DNA of 64,000 nucleotides from JAPOXR01 sp965221815. Its GTDB lineage: Bacteria; Pseudomonadota; Alphaproteobacteria; Rhodobacterales; Rhodobacteraceae. Positions within the stretch are counted from its first letter, which is position 1. Each line of letters starts with the position of its first letter. Of the stretch, positions 27,479 to 37,769 are shown piece after piece. The notes under the pieces are model-generated. The model saw only the letters and a program-made list of their open reading frames with translations, had not been told where the DNA came from and made no database searches. Location: contig OZ244915.1 of NCBI GenBank assembly GCA_965221815.1, forward strand, positions 2,790,001 through 2,854,000, in the 5' to 3' direction. The translations under genes were made by a program, and so were the position numbers.

Positions 27479-28732
27479 TCATGAACGATAATCAGCGTTG
27501 ATCTCGATATAACCATGGGTAAGATCACAACTGGTCACTTCTGCGCAGTCCGTGCCGGATCCGAGTGATACGGTGATGTCGATATCTGGTTGTTTCATAT
27601 AGGCAGCAGCAGTCTCTTCAGAATAGTCAGAAGCGACCATACCGTTGACGGCAACACGGTGACATCCCAGCCAAATCTCCATGCGCGATTGATCGATTGC
27701 GACACCGGATTTTCCTACCGCCATGACAATCCGACCCCAGTTGGGATCTTCCCCGGCAATTGCGGTCTTCACAAGCGGCGAATTGGCGATTGAACGCGCC
27801 GCTTGCCAGGCTTCATCTTCGCTGGCAGCATTCTTGACCCGACACCGCACCAGCTTAGTGGCTCCTTCGCCATCGCCTACCGTTTGCTGGGCCAGCGATA
27901 TCATGACCCGGGCCAATCCATCGGCAAACGCATGGGTATCCTCTTCACCTGGCTGTAACGTGGAATGATTGGCCTGACCTGTCGCTACCACGATCAATGT
28001 GTCGTTGGTCGATGTGTCGCCATCAACGGTAATAGCGTTAAAGCTCGATTTCATCGCCTGTTGAGAAAGCGCATGAAGTTGCGCACGGCTGATCTTTGCG
28101 TCGGTGAAAACAAAGGCAAGCAAAGTTGCCATGTCAGGCTGAATCATTCCTGAACCCTTGGCAATTCCAGCGATTTTCACTTTTCCGCCGCCCAGGGGAA
28201 TCTCGGTCGAGGCGCATTTTGGATATGTATCTGTTGTCATGATCGCATCCGCCGCCTGGCCGAGACCATGCGGCGAAAGCCTGTCACTGATTGCATCAAG
28301 CGCCATCAGAATTCTGCTGGTTTCCAATTTTTCACCAATCACACCTGTCGAGGCTGTCAACACCCGATCACTGGACAATTTCAGGTTATTGGCCACCGAA
28401 GATGCCAATTGGCGAACAACCAGACAGCCTGGTTCCCCGGTGAAAGCATTCGCATTGCCCGAATTGACCAGAATCGCCAACCCCTCGGTTGATGCCTCCT
28501 CCCATGCCAGGAGTTTTTCCTCACAATCGAGCACCGGGGCTGCCCGTGTTGTCGATCGGGTGAAAAAGCCAACAACCTGACTTCCGGGAGCCAGACGAGC
28601 CAACATGAGATCCGGCCGATCATGATAGCGAATGCCAACTGCAGCGGTTGCGAATTCTGCTCCGGCAATCACGGGCAACAAAGCCTGACGCGCGCGGGCG
28701 TTTTCGCGTAAACTGGTTAAGCTCTCTGTCAT
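27479..28732 (-). CDS. argJ: Bifunctional glutamate N-acetyltransferase/amino-acid acetyltransferase
   Basis: Arginine-biosynthesis enzyme of 417 residues that self-cleaves into alpha and beta chains. The autocatalytic threonine is T203 in KGSGMIQPDMATLLAF. FTRSTTRAAPV, NSGNANAFTG, and TVDGDTSTNDT are family hallmarks. Transcribed together with mutT. Confidence 0.96.
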   Translation of the reverse strand: MTESLTSLRENARARQALLPVIAGAEFATAAVGIRYHDRPDLMLARLAPGSQVVGFFTRSTTRAAPVLDCEEKLLAWEEASTEGLAILVNSGNANAFTGEPGCLVVRQLASSVANNLKLSSDRVLTASTGVIGEKLETSRILMALDAISDRLSPHGLGQAADAIMTTDTYPKCASTEIPLGGGKVKIAGIAKGSGMIQPDMATLLAFVFTDAKISRAQLHALSQQAMKSSFNAITVDGDTSTNDTLIVVATGQANHSTLQPGEEDTHAFADGLARVMISLAQQTVGDGEGATKLVRCRVKNAASEDEAWQAARSIANSPLVKTAIAGEDPNWGRIVMAVGKSGVAIDQSRMEIWLGCHRVAVNGMVASDYSEETAAAYMKQPDIDITVSLGSGTDCAEVTSCDLTHGYIEINADYRS

Positions 28733-28871
28733 TGCCCCTGCCCTATGATTCTCCTGACTGCACGCGATGGCCGATTGATCTGCAGAAAGTCATCTTGCGT
28801 GAAGTGTTTTCCCCTGTGGTTACGACTCGCCTCGCAGCCACAGGATGTCGGAAACCCCTTGCAACAGATTT

Positions 28872-30320
28872 TCACAAGATGAACCGCATTCCCGGCCGCA
28901 ACCGTTTGAAATCGATCTTTGCCAGCTGACAGGGGTTTGCACCCGGGGATTCAGCAAAGACTATTCTGTCGGCGATCCGGTGATAATCGGCGAGGAAATG
29001 CACCGCACTCTTTACGCAAATGATACGATGCTGCTTCGGCTCTATCCCCACTGCACGAAATATCTCCTGATCGGCATTCTGGGCACGAACACTGCCAACC
29101 ACCAGCCTGATTCCGGTTCCCGTCAATCGCAGTTGCGCCATCGGTCCGAAATTGGCGCGTGCGCCACCATACATCGGGCCGGAAAACTGAAACTGCCCAT
29201 CAGACAAGGCAGCGACTGTGACCTCCGCTTTCACCGTCTTGGAGAATTGGGAAAATTTCCCACCAATCTCAAGATGAATGGTGGCGCCAATACCGGCTTG
29301 ATGGGCGGCATTGGCAACCTGTGGATCATACAGCATTCCCAATATCGCATCCGGAACGCGTGCATTCAGGAGTTCCTGCAAAAGACCCGTGGTATCACTG
29401 GTCGCACCTGCGCCTGGATTATCCTGTGGGTCTGCAATCACCGTTGTCGCTTCCGGATCGCCGTCGAGAGCCATCTGGACTGCGGTCGCAGCGCTGACAA
29501 GCCGCGAGTCGAACTGCGATTCCGCATTCCTGATCGATTGTGCAATCTCTGCGGCGGCGCGATCTGCGGCAATCTGAGAATCATCATAGGTAAAAACCGA
29601 AGGGCCGCAGAAGGGAATATCGGCCGGTGGAAATCCAAGGCAAATGTCAGCAGAGACGATCCTTTGCGATTCAAGACTGGAGTAAATATCCCGCCCCGGG
29701 CTGTGAAAAGTCGACTGCGCAGTGATCGGGATCAGGACATCGAGCTGCTGAAAACTCTTGGCCAAGGGTGTCACCAATGCACGTTCGAGAAGTTCTGCAG
29801 CGCGCGCGCCCGTCGCCGCGATATCAACATGCGGGTAGGTCCGATAGACTGTCACCACGGTGGCGTGGTCAAAAAATCGACGACTCAGATTGCCGTGAAG
29901 ATCCAGGCTCACAGCGATTGGAAATTGGTGCCCCATACGTTGGCGGATGCGACTGAGAAGTTCGGCCTCGGCATCATCGTGACGTCGGGTCACCATGGCA
30001 CCATGTAGGTCCAGGTATGCCGCGTCACATCCCGACTCGACGATTCCATCAACGATTTCACGGCTGATCTGGTCGAATGCATCATCGCAAACAAGTCCAC
30101 CCGGCTCAGCGGCAGTCCACAGAATCGGCGCAGTTTCGACACGGCAATGTTCAAGAAATCCCGCGAGCGGCAGGTTGAGTCCACGCAAATGATCGCACAA
30201 TTCCTCCTTGCGGGAAAGTTTTGGCCAGGCACCGCCGCGTTCAAAATCCGCCAGTGTCGTTGGAATGGGTGCGAACGTATTGGTTTCGTGCTGGAATCCG
30301 GCAACCGCAATACGGGTCAT
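28872..30320 (-). CDS. M81 family metallopeptidase (MlrC-like)
   Basis: A 482-residue protein of the family founded by MlrC, which cleaves the linear products of microcystin breakdown. The N-terminus IAVAGFQHETNTFAP and the LDLHGAMV and SLDLHGN segments with candidate zinc-binding histidines are typical, as is YRTYPHVD. The second half carries the C-terminal domain of the family. Its start overlaps the upstream amidohydrolase gene by ATGA. With the peptide transporter and amidase nearby it fits degradation of a peptide- or amide-like compound; the substrate is unknown. Confidence 0.9.
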   Translation of the reverse strand: MTRIAVAGFQHETNTFAPIPTTLADFERGGAWPKLSRKEELCDHLRGLNLPLAGFLEHCRVETAPILWTAAEPGGLVCDDAFDQISREIVDGIVESGCDAAYLDLHGAMVTRRHDDAEAELLSRIRQRMGHQFPIAVSLDLHGNLSRRFFDHATVVTVYRTYPHVDIAATGARAAELLERALVTPLAKSFQQLDVLIPITAQSTFHSPGRDIYSSLESQRIVSADICLGFPPADIPFCGPSVFTYDDSQIAADRAAAEIAQSIRNAESQFDSRLVSAATAVQMALDGDPEATTVIADPQDNPGAGATSDTTGLLQELLNARVPDAILGMLYDPQVANAAHQAGIGATIHLEIGGKFSQFSKTVKAEVTVAALSDGQFQFSGPMYGGARANFGPMAQLRLTGTGIRLVVGSVRAQNADQEIFRAVGIEPKQHRIICVKSAVHFLADYHRIADRIVFAESPGANPCQLAKIDFKRLRPGMRFIL

Positions 30321-31930
30321 GACATCACCTGTCCGCCAAGCACCGTTGCTTTCACAGGAATATCGGCAAACTCTTCCGGGTGGGCATCCAGTGGATCGTT
30401 CTCAAGAATGCAGAAATCCGCAAACTTGCCGCATTGGATAGATCCGATCAGGCCATCCATGTGCAAGACATGGGCGGCACCGAGCGTGATACAGCGTAAT
30501 GCCTGCGCAACGGAAATTTTCTGCGTTTCTCCAAGTTGCCGCCCACCCGCGGTGATACGATTGACTGCACACCATGCCGTCCTGAGTGGATTGAGAGGTG
30601 TGACAGGCGCATCAGAATGAATTGCAAAGTCACCATCGAAGATCTGCCAGGCATCTGCACAGGCATCCATTCTTCGCGCACGATCCGGCCCGAGCGACGT
30701 GCTCCAGTGAATATCGCCAAAATAGTGGACATGATTGGCAAATAAATTGACCGTCAAACCGAGTGCTTTCATCCGTTTGAATTGATCAATCCCTGCCAAC
30801 TGAGCATGTTCAATCGTGTGCCGCAGGTCGGGATTGGGGTTGGCAGCGATCGCTGATTCATAAGCAGAAATACACAATTCAGTCGCTGCATCGCCGTTGG
30901 CATGGATATGTGTCTTGACCCCGGCCTGGTGCAGAATACGCACAGAACGGCGGAAATCCTCAGGATCCATATTCCAGATTCCGCAATCTTTACCCGTCAG
31001 ATAACCGGGTGGTTTGAGCTGTGCAGTTCGTCCCTGAATGGCGCCGTCGGTAAACAATTTTGCTGCGCCGAGATGCAGCTTGCGCGTTGAGCGGTGCCTG
31101 AGAGCAACAGCTCGAGACGCTGCTTCCTCTGGATCGATATTCGTTGCCGCCATGATCGGTGCATAGCGAACCGGAAACGCAGGATCTGCGGTGACTCTTT
31201 CAAGCATACGGGTTTCGGCATCAAGCAGGTCCGAATTGAGATCGGCAATTGTGGTCACACCACTTCTCCGGGCGAGTCGGCCATAGGCGCGCACTGAATC
31301 CTCATCGGACAAGTCCGAGAAAGTCAGACCGGCAAAGCCCAATACCGGCTCCATTGCAGCGAATTCCTGCAGTTCTCCGGTGAGCGTGCCGTCGTCAGCA
31401 CGGCATATTCCTTCAATATTGCTGGATTCCGTGATTCCTGCACCATCCAGCGCGACACGATTGGCTGTCAACACATGGAAATTGGAATGCAGTATGATCA
31501 CGGCCCGCCGTGTGGATAATCCATCGAGCATGTGTCGATTGATTTCCGGCCCTCTTACGAATCGTGGATCATAGCCCCAACCGACAATCGGACCGACTGC
31601 ATCATGATCCAATTCTTCGCGCAATTGCTCCAAGATCCGGTCAGTTTCTGTGATCCCCTGCCAGACCCTGCCGTCCGGGTCTGTGCGTTCAAAATGACCA
31701 AGATAGCGATGGCGCCAGATTCCCCCAGCCATAACATGTGCATGCGCCTCTATCAGGCCTGGCAGCATCACGTGGTCGGCAAATCGGGCATCGATCTGAT
31801 CCTCTCCCCACGCCTGCCCGCAGTCTGCACCACCGACGGCGAGGACAATCCCATCGCGCACCGCAACATGTGTTGCCTGTGGGCAGTTCGGATCCATGGT
31901 AATAATTTTTCGTGCCTGAAAAACGGCCAT
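30317..31930 (-). CDS. Amidohydrolase family protein, YtcJ-like
   Basis: Metal-dependent hydrolase of 537 residues. The start is ATG 31930 with GGGGA upstream; the frame continues further upstream without plausible sequence. The amidohydrolase motif HAHV is in MLPGLIEAHAHVMAGG, followed by WGYDPRF, GAAKLFTDGAIQGRTA, and HANGDAATELCISAYE with the later ligand histidine. This composition is that of the YtcJ/LAF3 group, which hydrolyses C-N bonds outside peptides. Coupled to the M81 gene. Confidence 0.88.
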   Translation of the reverse strand: MAVFQARKIITMDPNCPQATHVAVRDGIVLAVGGADCGQAWGEDQIDARFADHVMLPGLIEAHAHVMAGGIWRHRYLGHFERTDPDGRVWQGITETDRILEQLREELDHDAVGPIVGWGYDPRFVRGPEINRHMLDGLSTRRAVIILHSNFHVLTANRVALDGAGITESSNIEGICRADDGTLTGELQEFAAMEPVLGFAGLTFSDLSDEDSVRAYGRLARRSGVTTIADLNSDLLDAETRMLERVTADPAFPVRYAPIMAATNIDPEEAASRAVALRHRSTRKLHLGAAKLFTDGAIQGRTAQLKPPGYLTGKDCGIWNMDPEDFRRSVRILHQAGVKTHIHANGDAATELCISAYESAIAANPNPDLRHTIEHAQLAGIDQFKRMKALGLTVNLFANHVHYFGDIHWSTSLGPDRARRMDACADAWQIFDGDFAIHSDAPVTPLNPLRTAWCAVNRITAGGRQLGETQKISVAQALRCITLGAAHVLHMDGLIGSIQCGKFADFCILENDPLDAHPEEFADIPVKATVLGGQVMS

Positions 31931-32701
31931 CAGTTCCCCGCGGATTTGCTGCTGGAAATAGAAACGCGGTGACGCTCTGACAGGTACCTGCGCCAGCCAA
32001 TGCCCGATTCGATGCCGACTCGTCCGAACACGATTTCTGCCCGTCTGCTGGTCGTTCTGGGCGAAATCCACTCACAATTACCCACAATCGTGGGAGAGAT
32101 GATCTCGTCAACACTGTTCATATTGTGACCTATTGACCCGCACCGTCCGGTTGATATGAATGACTTGTTGCGGATACTTATCATATTTCGGGCAGACAAA
32201 TTCAAATGGACATGAGTCCTGGGCGAAAGCGATGGGGCTGCGCGACTCTCTCCAGACCGCAGGCGTCGGATGATCGCCAGGCTTTGGCATCGCGAGACAC
32301 CCGGCGACCCGAACGCGGCAAGAGACCGCCCTTTTGGCGAAACTGTGTGTTGCGCAAGGTCGGCCTGAAAGCTGGAATAAGCTGCGATGCAGCCAGCGGT
32401 GTCTTTCCCGGTCCATTCCGTTTGCCGGCGTGGTTCAGACTCCTTTTCTCACCTGCTCCATCCGCCTGCTTCTTTTGCGCCAGACTACGAGAGGCCCCTA
32501 TATGTGCCGAACGAGTTCCAGCATCCACTGCGACAACCAGAAACAATATCTGGTTGCTTCACCAATCGGCTTCCAATAAGCTGCAAAGACGAGCAGATTA
32601 TCGAAAAGAACATATAGCGGGCACGGTCAGAGTGCAGCCGTTGTCCTTGGTCAAATTAATCTGCGAGACTCAGCCGCTCACATTACAACTCGAGGGACTT
32701 G
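31931..32701. other. Long divergent intergenic region
   Basis: About 770 bases between the divergently transcribed amidohydrolase and peptide-binding-protein genes. Open frames exist on both strands (for example 32206-32721 plus) but their composition is irregular and none has a recognisable motif. The region must carry the promoters for both catabolic operons. Confidence 0.45.
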
Positions 32702-34276
32702 ATGATGAAACTCATGAATAGACTCAAACCCACAATCGCGGCCCTGGCGACTGCGGCAATCGGTTCAGTTGCGGTTTCCGAAACCGTCTTACGCGTCATC
32801 CCGCATGCCGATCTGAAGAATCTGGATCCCATCTGGACCACCGCCTATATTTCGCGCAATCATGGTTACATGATTTACGACACGCTCTTTTCCATGGATG
32901 AGAATTTCACCCCGCAGCCGCAGATGGTGGACAGCTACAGCAGTTCCGACGATGGTATGGAATGGACCTTTACCCTGCGCGACGGGCTCACCTTTCATGA
33001 CGGTTCTCCGGTAACCAGCGAAGATGTGATTGCCTCACTGGAACGCTGGGGGAAACGCGATGGTATGGGCCAACAGTTGTTCAGCAACCTGGCGAGTCTG
33101 GAAGCACAGGATGATCAAACTTTTGTTCTGAAGCTTGCTTCGCCTTTCGGGTTGGTCCTGGAAGCGCTGGGCAAGATTTCTTCCAATGTCCCTTTCATCA
33201 TGCCGAAAGAGGTCGCGGCAACTGATCCGTTTGAACAAATTACCGACTATACGGGTTCTGGTCCGTTCGTGTTCCAGGAAGACGAGTGGGTTCCAGGATC
33301 GCAGGTGGTCTACACAAAGTTTGAGGGTTATGTGCCACGAAGCGAGCCCGTTTCGGCCGCATCAGGCGGCAAGATTGCGGGTGTTGACAAGGTCATTTGG
33401 ACTTATTTCCCGGATCAGACGACCGCTGTCAATGCACTCATGGCTGGCGAAGTCGATTATTTTGAACGGCCCAGCAATGACCTGATGGCCATTCTTGAAG
33501 ACAACCCGGATGTGGTTGTCGAAGTTAACGATCCGCTCGGAAATATCGGCTTTGCCCGTTTCAACCATCTGTTGCCGCCGTTCGATGATGTTGACGTGCG
33601 GCGGGCCGCAATCCTGGCGATGAATCAGCCCGATTATCTCGCGGCTGCATTTGGCGACGAACAATTCTGGATGACCTGCTTTTCTGTCTATCCGTGTGGC
33701 ACACCATTCGCGAGCGAAATCGCTTCCGAAGGTATCAAGACTGGATCTGTTGAGGCCGCAAAAGAGGCGCTGGCGAAAACCGGATATGATGGCACGCCCG
33801 TGGTGATTATGCAGCCGACTGACATTCCCGCCCTTTCGGTATTCTCGCTGGTTACGGCCGAAAAACTCAGAGATGCCGGGTTTACCGTTGAAGTGCAGGC
33901 AATGGACTGGGCGACCCTGACATCGCGCCGTGCGAGCCGCGATCCGGTCTCAGAAGGGGGTTGGAATATGTTTCACACCTGGTGGATCGGGGCAGATGTC
34001 ATGAACCCGATGGCCATCGCCTTTTCGGGTGACCCGGACGCCGGCTGGTTTGGTTGGCCAACCGACCCTGAACTTGAGGACGCCCGTAAAGCCTTCGCTG
34101 TCGCCGAGACAACAGAAGAAAAGGCTGCGCAGGCGCAGAAAGCCCAGGAGCGACTCTGGACAATCGCTGCATCAGGCCAGCTTGGGCAATTCTTCACACC
34201 AGTCGCTTACCGAAACTCGGTCAAGGGATTGATAAAGTCGCCGGTGGAATTCTACTGGAACATCACGATCGAGTAA
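32702..34276 (+). CDS. Peptide/dipeptide ABC transporter substrate-binding protein
   Basis: Periplasmic family 5 binding protein, about 524 residues. ATG 32702 and 32705 are both possible starts after GAGGGA. A signal peptide (MKLMNRLKPTIAALATAAIGSVAVSE) is followed by the family landmarks: LDPIWTTAYISRNHGYMIYDTLF, the DG(L/M)TFHDGSPVTSEDV signature, and YTGSGPFVF. It begins an operon of four transporter genes. Substrates of this family include oligopeptides, opines and glutathione. Confidence 0.94.
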   Translation: MMKLMNRLKPTIAALATAAIGSVAVSETVLRVIPHADLKNLDPIWTTAYISRNHGYMIYDTLFSMDENFTPQPQMVDSYSSSDDGMEWTFTLRDGLTFHDGSPVTSEDVIASLERWGKRDGMGQQLFSNLASLEAQDDQTFVLKLASPFGLVLEALGKISSNVPFIMPKEVAATDPFEQITDYTGSGPFVFQEDEWVPGSQVVYTKFEGYVPRSEPVSAASGGKIAGVDKVIWTYFPDQTTAVNALMAGEVDYFERPSNDLMAILEDNPDVVVEVNDPLGNIGFARFNHLLPPFDDVDVRRAAILAMNQPDYLAAAFGDEQFWMTCFSVYPCGTPFASEIASEGIKTGSVEAAKEALAKTGYDGTPVVIMQPTDIPALSVFSLVTAEKLRDAGFTVEVQAMDWATLTSRRASRDPVSEGGWNMFHTWWIGADVMNPMAIAFSGDPDAGWFGWPTDPELEDARKAFAVAETTEEKAAQAQKAQERLWTIAASGQLGQFFTPVAYRNSVKGLIKSPVEFYWNITIE

Positions 34277-34343
34277 TTTCGACTTTGGTTGACACAGCTG
34301 TGCTCGGAAACCCATTTCGGGCACAGCGCCATTTCGTTTATCC

Positions 34344-35288
34344 ATGCTGAACTACATCGCCGTTCGGATCCTGTCGACGGTGCCGGTCATGGGCATCGTC
34401 GCCTTGTTCGTGTTTATCCTCCTGCGTTTGGCACCGGGAGATCCGGCTGCCGTCATTGCAGGAGATTATGCGACTGCTGAGGATGTTGAACGGATTCGCC
34501 AGCAGCTCGGTCTGACCGACCCCCTGCTGATCCAGTTTTTCCGCTGGCTTGGTGATATCCTGCAAGGTGATCTCGGGACGTCGATTTTTTCCAATAAGCC
34601 GGTGACCGTCCTGATTGCACAGAGGCTTGAACCGACATTACTTCTTGCACTGACCACCATCGTCTTTTCCATTCTCGTCGCAGTTCCCCTCGGGACCATC
34701 GCTGCCTATCGGTCAGGAAGCGCGATCGACCGGCTCGCAATGCTCTTTTCAGTCGGGGGGTTTTCAATTCCGGTTTTTGTGCTTGGCTATATCCTGATCT
34801 ATGTCTTTTCGATGCAGTTGAAATTGCTGCCGGTACAGGGATACAAATCGCCCTTCACCGAGGGACTCGGGCCGTTTCTCAGCCATATTGCTTTACCCAC
34901 ACTCACCCTGAGCGTCATCTTCATTGCGTTGATTTCGCGCATGACACGGGCATCGGTGACAGAAGTTCTGGAAGAGGACTATATTCGCACAGCGCGGGCG
35001 AAAGGTCAGTCAGAACTGCGCATTCTTCTCCGCCATGCATTGCGCAATGCGGCAGTTCCCATCGTGACCGTCATCGGGATCGGCATTGCGTTGCTGATCG
35101 GCGGCGTTGTTGTCACTGAAAGCGTGTTCAACATTCCGGGTCTGGGCCGCCTCGTCCTGGATGCCGTTCTGGCACGCGATTACCCGATCATTCAGGGGCT
35201 CATCCTGTTCTTCAGTTTCGTCTATATCTTTGTCAATCTGATCATAGATCTATGTTACACACTGCTTGATCCGAGGATAAAATATTGA
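34344..35288 (+). CDS. Peptide ABC transporter permease, DppB type
   Basis: Inner-membrane permease of 314 residues. The family N-terminus (ILSTVPVMGIVALFVFILLRLAPGDPA) and the QQLGLTDPLLIQFFRW block are typical of DppB/OppB. The ATPase-contacting loop reads YIRTARAKGQSELRIL. About six hydrophobic segments. The gene is 67 bases after the binding protein and its stop overlaps the next start. Confidence 0.95.
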   Translation: MLNYIAVRILSTVPVMGIVALFVFILLRLAPGDPAAVIAGDYATAEDVERIRQQLGLTDPLLIQFFRWLGDILQGDLGTSIFSNKPVTVLIAQRLEPTLLLALTTIVFSILVAVPLGTIAAYRSGSAIDRLAMLFSVGGFSIPVFVLGYILIYVFSMQLKLLPVQGYKSPFTEGLGPFLSHIALPTLTLSVIFIALISRMTRASVTEVLEEDYIRTARAKGQSELRILLRHALRNAAVPIVTVIGIGIALLIGGVVVTESVFNIPGLGRLVLDAVLARDYPIIQGLILFFSFVYIFVNLIIDLCYTLLDPRIKY

Positions 35289-36148
35289 GCGGTGAGGCGG
35301 CAGCGGCGCGCAGCAATCCCGCCCCATTGCGCATATTCCTGTCCCATCCCGGCGTCTTGTTTGGCGGAATGACCCTGGCAGGGATCGTCCTGCTGACCGG
35401 GATTGGCCCCGTATTCACAACAGATCCCGTCTCAATCAACCCGTTGAATCGTCTCAAACCGCCCGGTGCAGGGGGATTTTTTGGAACTGATATGCTCGGC
35501 AGAGATGTCTTCAGCCGGGTTCTCAATGGTGGCAGGATGTCCTTGACTGTCGGTTTGGCCGTCGCCTTTCTGTCGGTCACGATCGGTCTCACATTGGGAC
35601 TGATCGCCGGTTATATCCGCTCCCTGGATGCCGTGATCATGCGGGTGATGGATGGTCTGATGTCGATTCCGGCGATCCTGCTCGCCATCGCCATGATTGC
35701 ACTGTCCGGTGCCACCCTCACCACCGTCATCGTGGCAATCGTTATCCCCGAGATCCCACGCGTGGTACGTCTCGTCCGATCGGTGGTGTTGACGGTACGC
35801 GAGGAACCCTATGTCGAAGCAGCAATTGCGGCAGGGACCCGGACATTCCAGATCATGCGGCGGCATATTCTCCCGAATACCGTGGCTCCGCTGATCGTTC
35901 AGGCAACCTACATTTGCGGTTCAGCCATGCTTCTGGAGGCCATTCTCGGATTCCTTGGTGCTGGCATTCCGCCCGAGATACCGTCCTGGGGAAATATCAT
36001 GGCCGAGGGACGCACCTACTTCCAACTGACGCCATGGATCATCTTTTTTCCAGGTCTTGCCTTGGCACTTGCCGTCCTTGCGGTCAATTTCATCGGCGAT
36101 GGATTGCGTGATACGCTTGATCCACGCATTGCGAGAACCATGCGGTGA
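35285..36148 (+). CDS. Peptide ABC transporter permease, DppC type
   Basis: Inner-membrane permease of 287 residues with a TTG start inside the preceding stop region (ATTGA overlap). Family features are FFGTDMLGRDVFSRVLNGGRMSL, the cytoplasmic EAAIAAGTRTFQIMRRHILPN loop and the C-terminal NFIGDGLRDTLDPR. It pairs with the DppB-type subunit. Its end overlaps the ATPase start by four bases. Confidence 0.95.
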   Translation: MSGEAAAARSNPAPLRIFLSHPGVLFGGMTLAGIVLLTGIGPVFTTDPVSINPLNRLKPPGAGGFFGTDMLGRDVFSRVLNGGRMSLTVGLAVAFLSVTIGLTLGLIAGYIRSLDAVIMRVMDGLMSIPAILLAIAMIALSGATLTTVIVAIVIPEIPRVVRLVRSVVLTVREEPYVEAAIAAGTRTFQIMRRHILPNTVAPLIVQATYICGSAMLLEAILGFLGAGIPPEIPSWGNIMAEGRTYFQLTPWIIFFPGLALALAVLAVNFIGDGLRDTLDPRIARTMR

Positions 36149-37758
36149 CCACGATTCTCGACATTCAGAATCTGTCGGTCAGCCTCCCGCCGGGGGGCGA
36201 TCGTGAATTCGCGATCGAGGACGTCTCGCTCACCGTCGATTCCTGCGAAATCGTCTGCGTCGTGGGTGAGAGCGGATCCGGTAAGTCAGTCACCGCATTC
36301 TCAGTCATGGGACTGCTCGACCGCCGCGCCCTCAACCCGGTGGCAGGAACCATTCGCCTCGCGGATGAAGATCTGCTGACGGTCGACGATCGGACATTAC
36401 GCCGATTGCGCGGCGAACGGGTATCGATGATTTTCCAGGAACCCATGACCGCCCTCAATCCGGTCATACGCGTCGGTGACCAGATCTCTGAGACGCTGGA
36501 GATTCATACTGGATTGTCGTCAACACAACGCCACGCGCGGGTTCTACAGGCGCTTGCCGATGTTCAGCTTCCGGATCCCAAATCACTCGCCGGTTCCTAT
36601 CCGCATCAGCTTTCCGGCGGGCAACGGCAGCGGATCATGATCGCCATGGCGCTCATCCTCGAGCCGAAGTTGCTGATTGCCGATGAACCAACGACGGCCC
36701 TTGATGTCACCACCCAGGCAAAAATTCTTGCCCTCATCAAACAACTCCAGTCGTCGCGTGGTATGGGAGTACTCTTCATTACGCACGATTTTGGTGTCGT
36801 TGCAGAGATCGCCGATCGCGTCATTGTCATGCAGAATGGCCGCATTGTCGAACAGGGGCAGGTCGATCATCTGCTCAATGCACCAAAACATCCCTATACC
36901 CGGTTGCTGATTGATGCCGTGCCGTCCATGACACCACCTGAAAGCCGCGATTCAAATGACAAGGAAGCGCTGGCTGCGAACCGAATTCACAAGATCTACG
37001 GAAAGAGTGGCTGGTTCGGCCGGGGTCGTGTCGTGCATGCCGCCCAGGATATCTCGCTCACATTGCGCCGCGGCGAAACATTGGGCATCGTTGGTGAAAG
37101 CGGCTCCGGCAAATCCACCGTGGCACGCTGTATCATGCGGTTGATTGACCCCACTTCCGGTGAAATTCTGATTGACTCCATTGATATCGCCGCGTTGCGA
37201 CAAAGCGAACTGCGGCGGTTTCGCCACCAAATCCAGATTATCTTCCAGGATCCGTACCGGTCTTTGAATCCCCGCCGTACAGTCGGCGATTCCATTGTCG
37301 AAGGGCCAATGAATTTTGGTGTCGCTGCAGTGGAAGCCTGGGAGCGGGCGCGCGAACTCATGGAAACCGTCGGGCTGTCAGCCGAGTCGCTCAGCCGTTT
37401 TCCGCATCAATTCTCCGGCGGGCAACGGCAACGGATTTGCATTGCACGCGCACTGGCGATGAAGCCGCGCATTCTCATCGCCGACGAAGCTGTCTCAGCC
37501 CTGGATGTATCGGTACAGGCTCAGGTTCTGGGCTTGCTTGATGATGTGCGGCAGGAATTCCAGTTGGCCATGCTGTTCATCACCCATGACCTGCGCGTCG
37601 CTGCACAGATTTGTGACCGGATTATGGTCATGCAGGATGGGCAACTGGTCGAGAGGGGATCCACGGCGACTGTCTATGCCAATCCCCAACAACAATATAC
37701 GCGCGAACTTCTGGCAGCGGCCCCCGGTCGTCGCAAATTTCCGCAGAAGGTGGGGTGA
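36145..37758 (+). CDS. Fused dipeptide ABC transporter ATP-binding protein (DppD-DppF)
   Basis: A single 537-residue polypeptide containing two ABC domains. First domain: Walker A GESGSGKS at 41-48, LSGGQRQRIMIAMAL, Walker B LLIADEPTTALDV. Second domain: Walker A GESGSGKST at about 316, FSGGQRQRICIARAL, Walker B ILIADEAVSALDV. The second-domain Walker B has alanine in place of the usual proline after the glutamate, which is common. GTG start overlapping the permease gene. Fusion of the two ATPases is widespread in alphaproteobacteria. Confidence 0.95.
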   Translation: MTTILDIQNLSVSLPPGGDREFAIEDVSLTVDSCEIVCVVGESGSGKSVTAFSVMGLLDRRALNPVAGTIRLADEDLLTVDDRTLRRLRGERVSMIFQEPMTALNPVIRVGDQISETLEIHTGLSSTQRHARVLQALADVQLPDPKSLAGSYPHQLSGGQRQRIMIAMALILEPKLLIADEPTTALDVTTQAKILALIKQLQSSRGMGVLFITHDFGVVAEIADRVIVMQNGRIVEQGQVDHLLNAPKHPYTRLLIDAVPSMTPPESRDSNDKEALAANRIHKIYGKSGWFGRGRVVHAAQDISLTLRRGETLGIVGESGSGKSTVARCIMRLIDPTSGEILIDSIDIAALRQSELRRFRHQIQIIFQDPYRSLNPRRTVGDSIVEGPMNFGVAAVEAWERARELMETVGLSAESLSRFPHQFSGGQRQRICIARALAMKPRILIADEAVSALDVSVQAQVLGLLDDVRQEFQLAMLFITHDLRVAAQICDRIMVMQDGQLVERGSTATVYANPQQQYTRELLAAAPGRRKFPQKVG

Positions 37759-37769
37759 TCAATTGATCA

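Noticed and set aside
28811..28844. Possible terminator stem CCTGTGG/CCACAGG after argJ promoter region
   Set aside because: The stem is short with an 18-base loop and no U-run follows on either strand.
28845..30008. A 387-codon plus-strand open frame
   Set aside because: It lies entirely antisense to the M81 peptidase gene, has Cys/Arg/His-rich irregular composition and no motif; the minus-strand gene is clearly real.
32206..32721. A 171-codon plus-strand open frame before the peptide-binding protein
   Set aside because: Arg/Ala/Pro-rich irregular sequence with no motif; it overlaps the ribosome binding site and start of the real gene.
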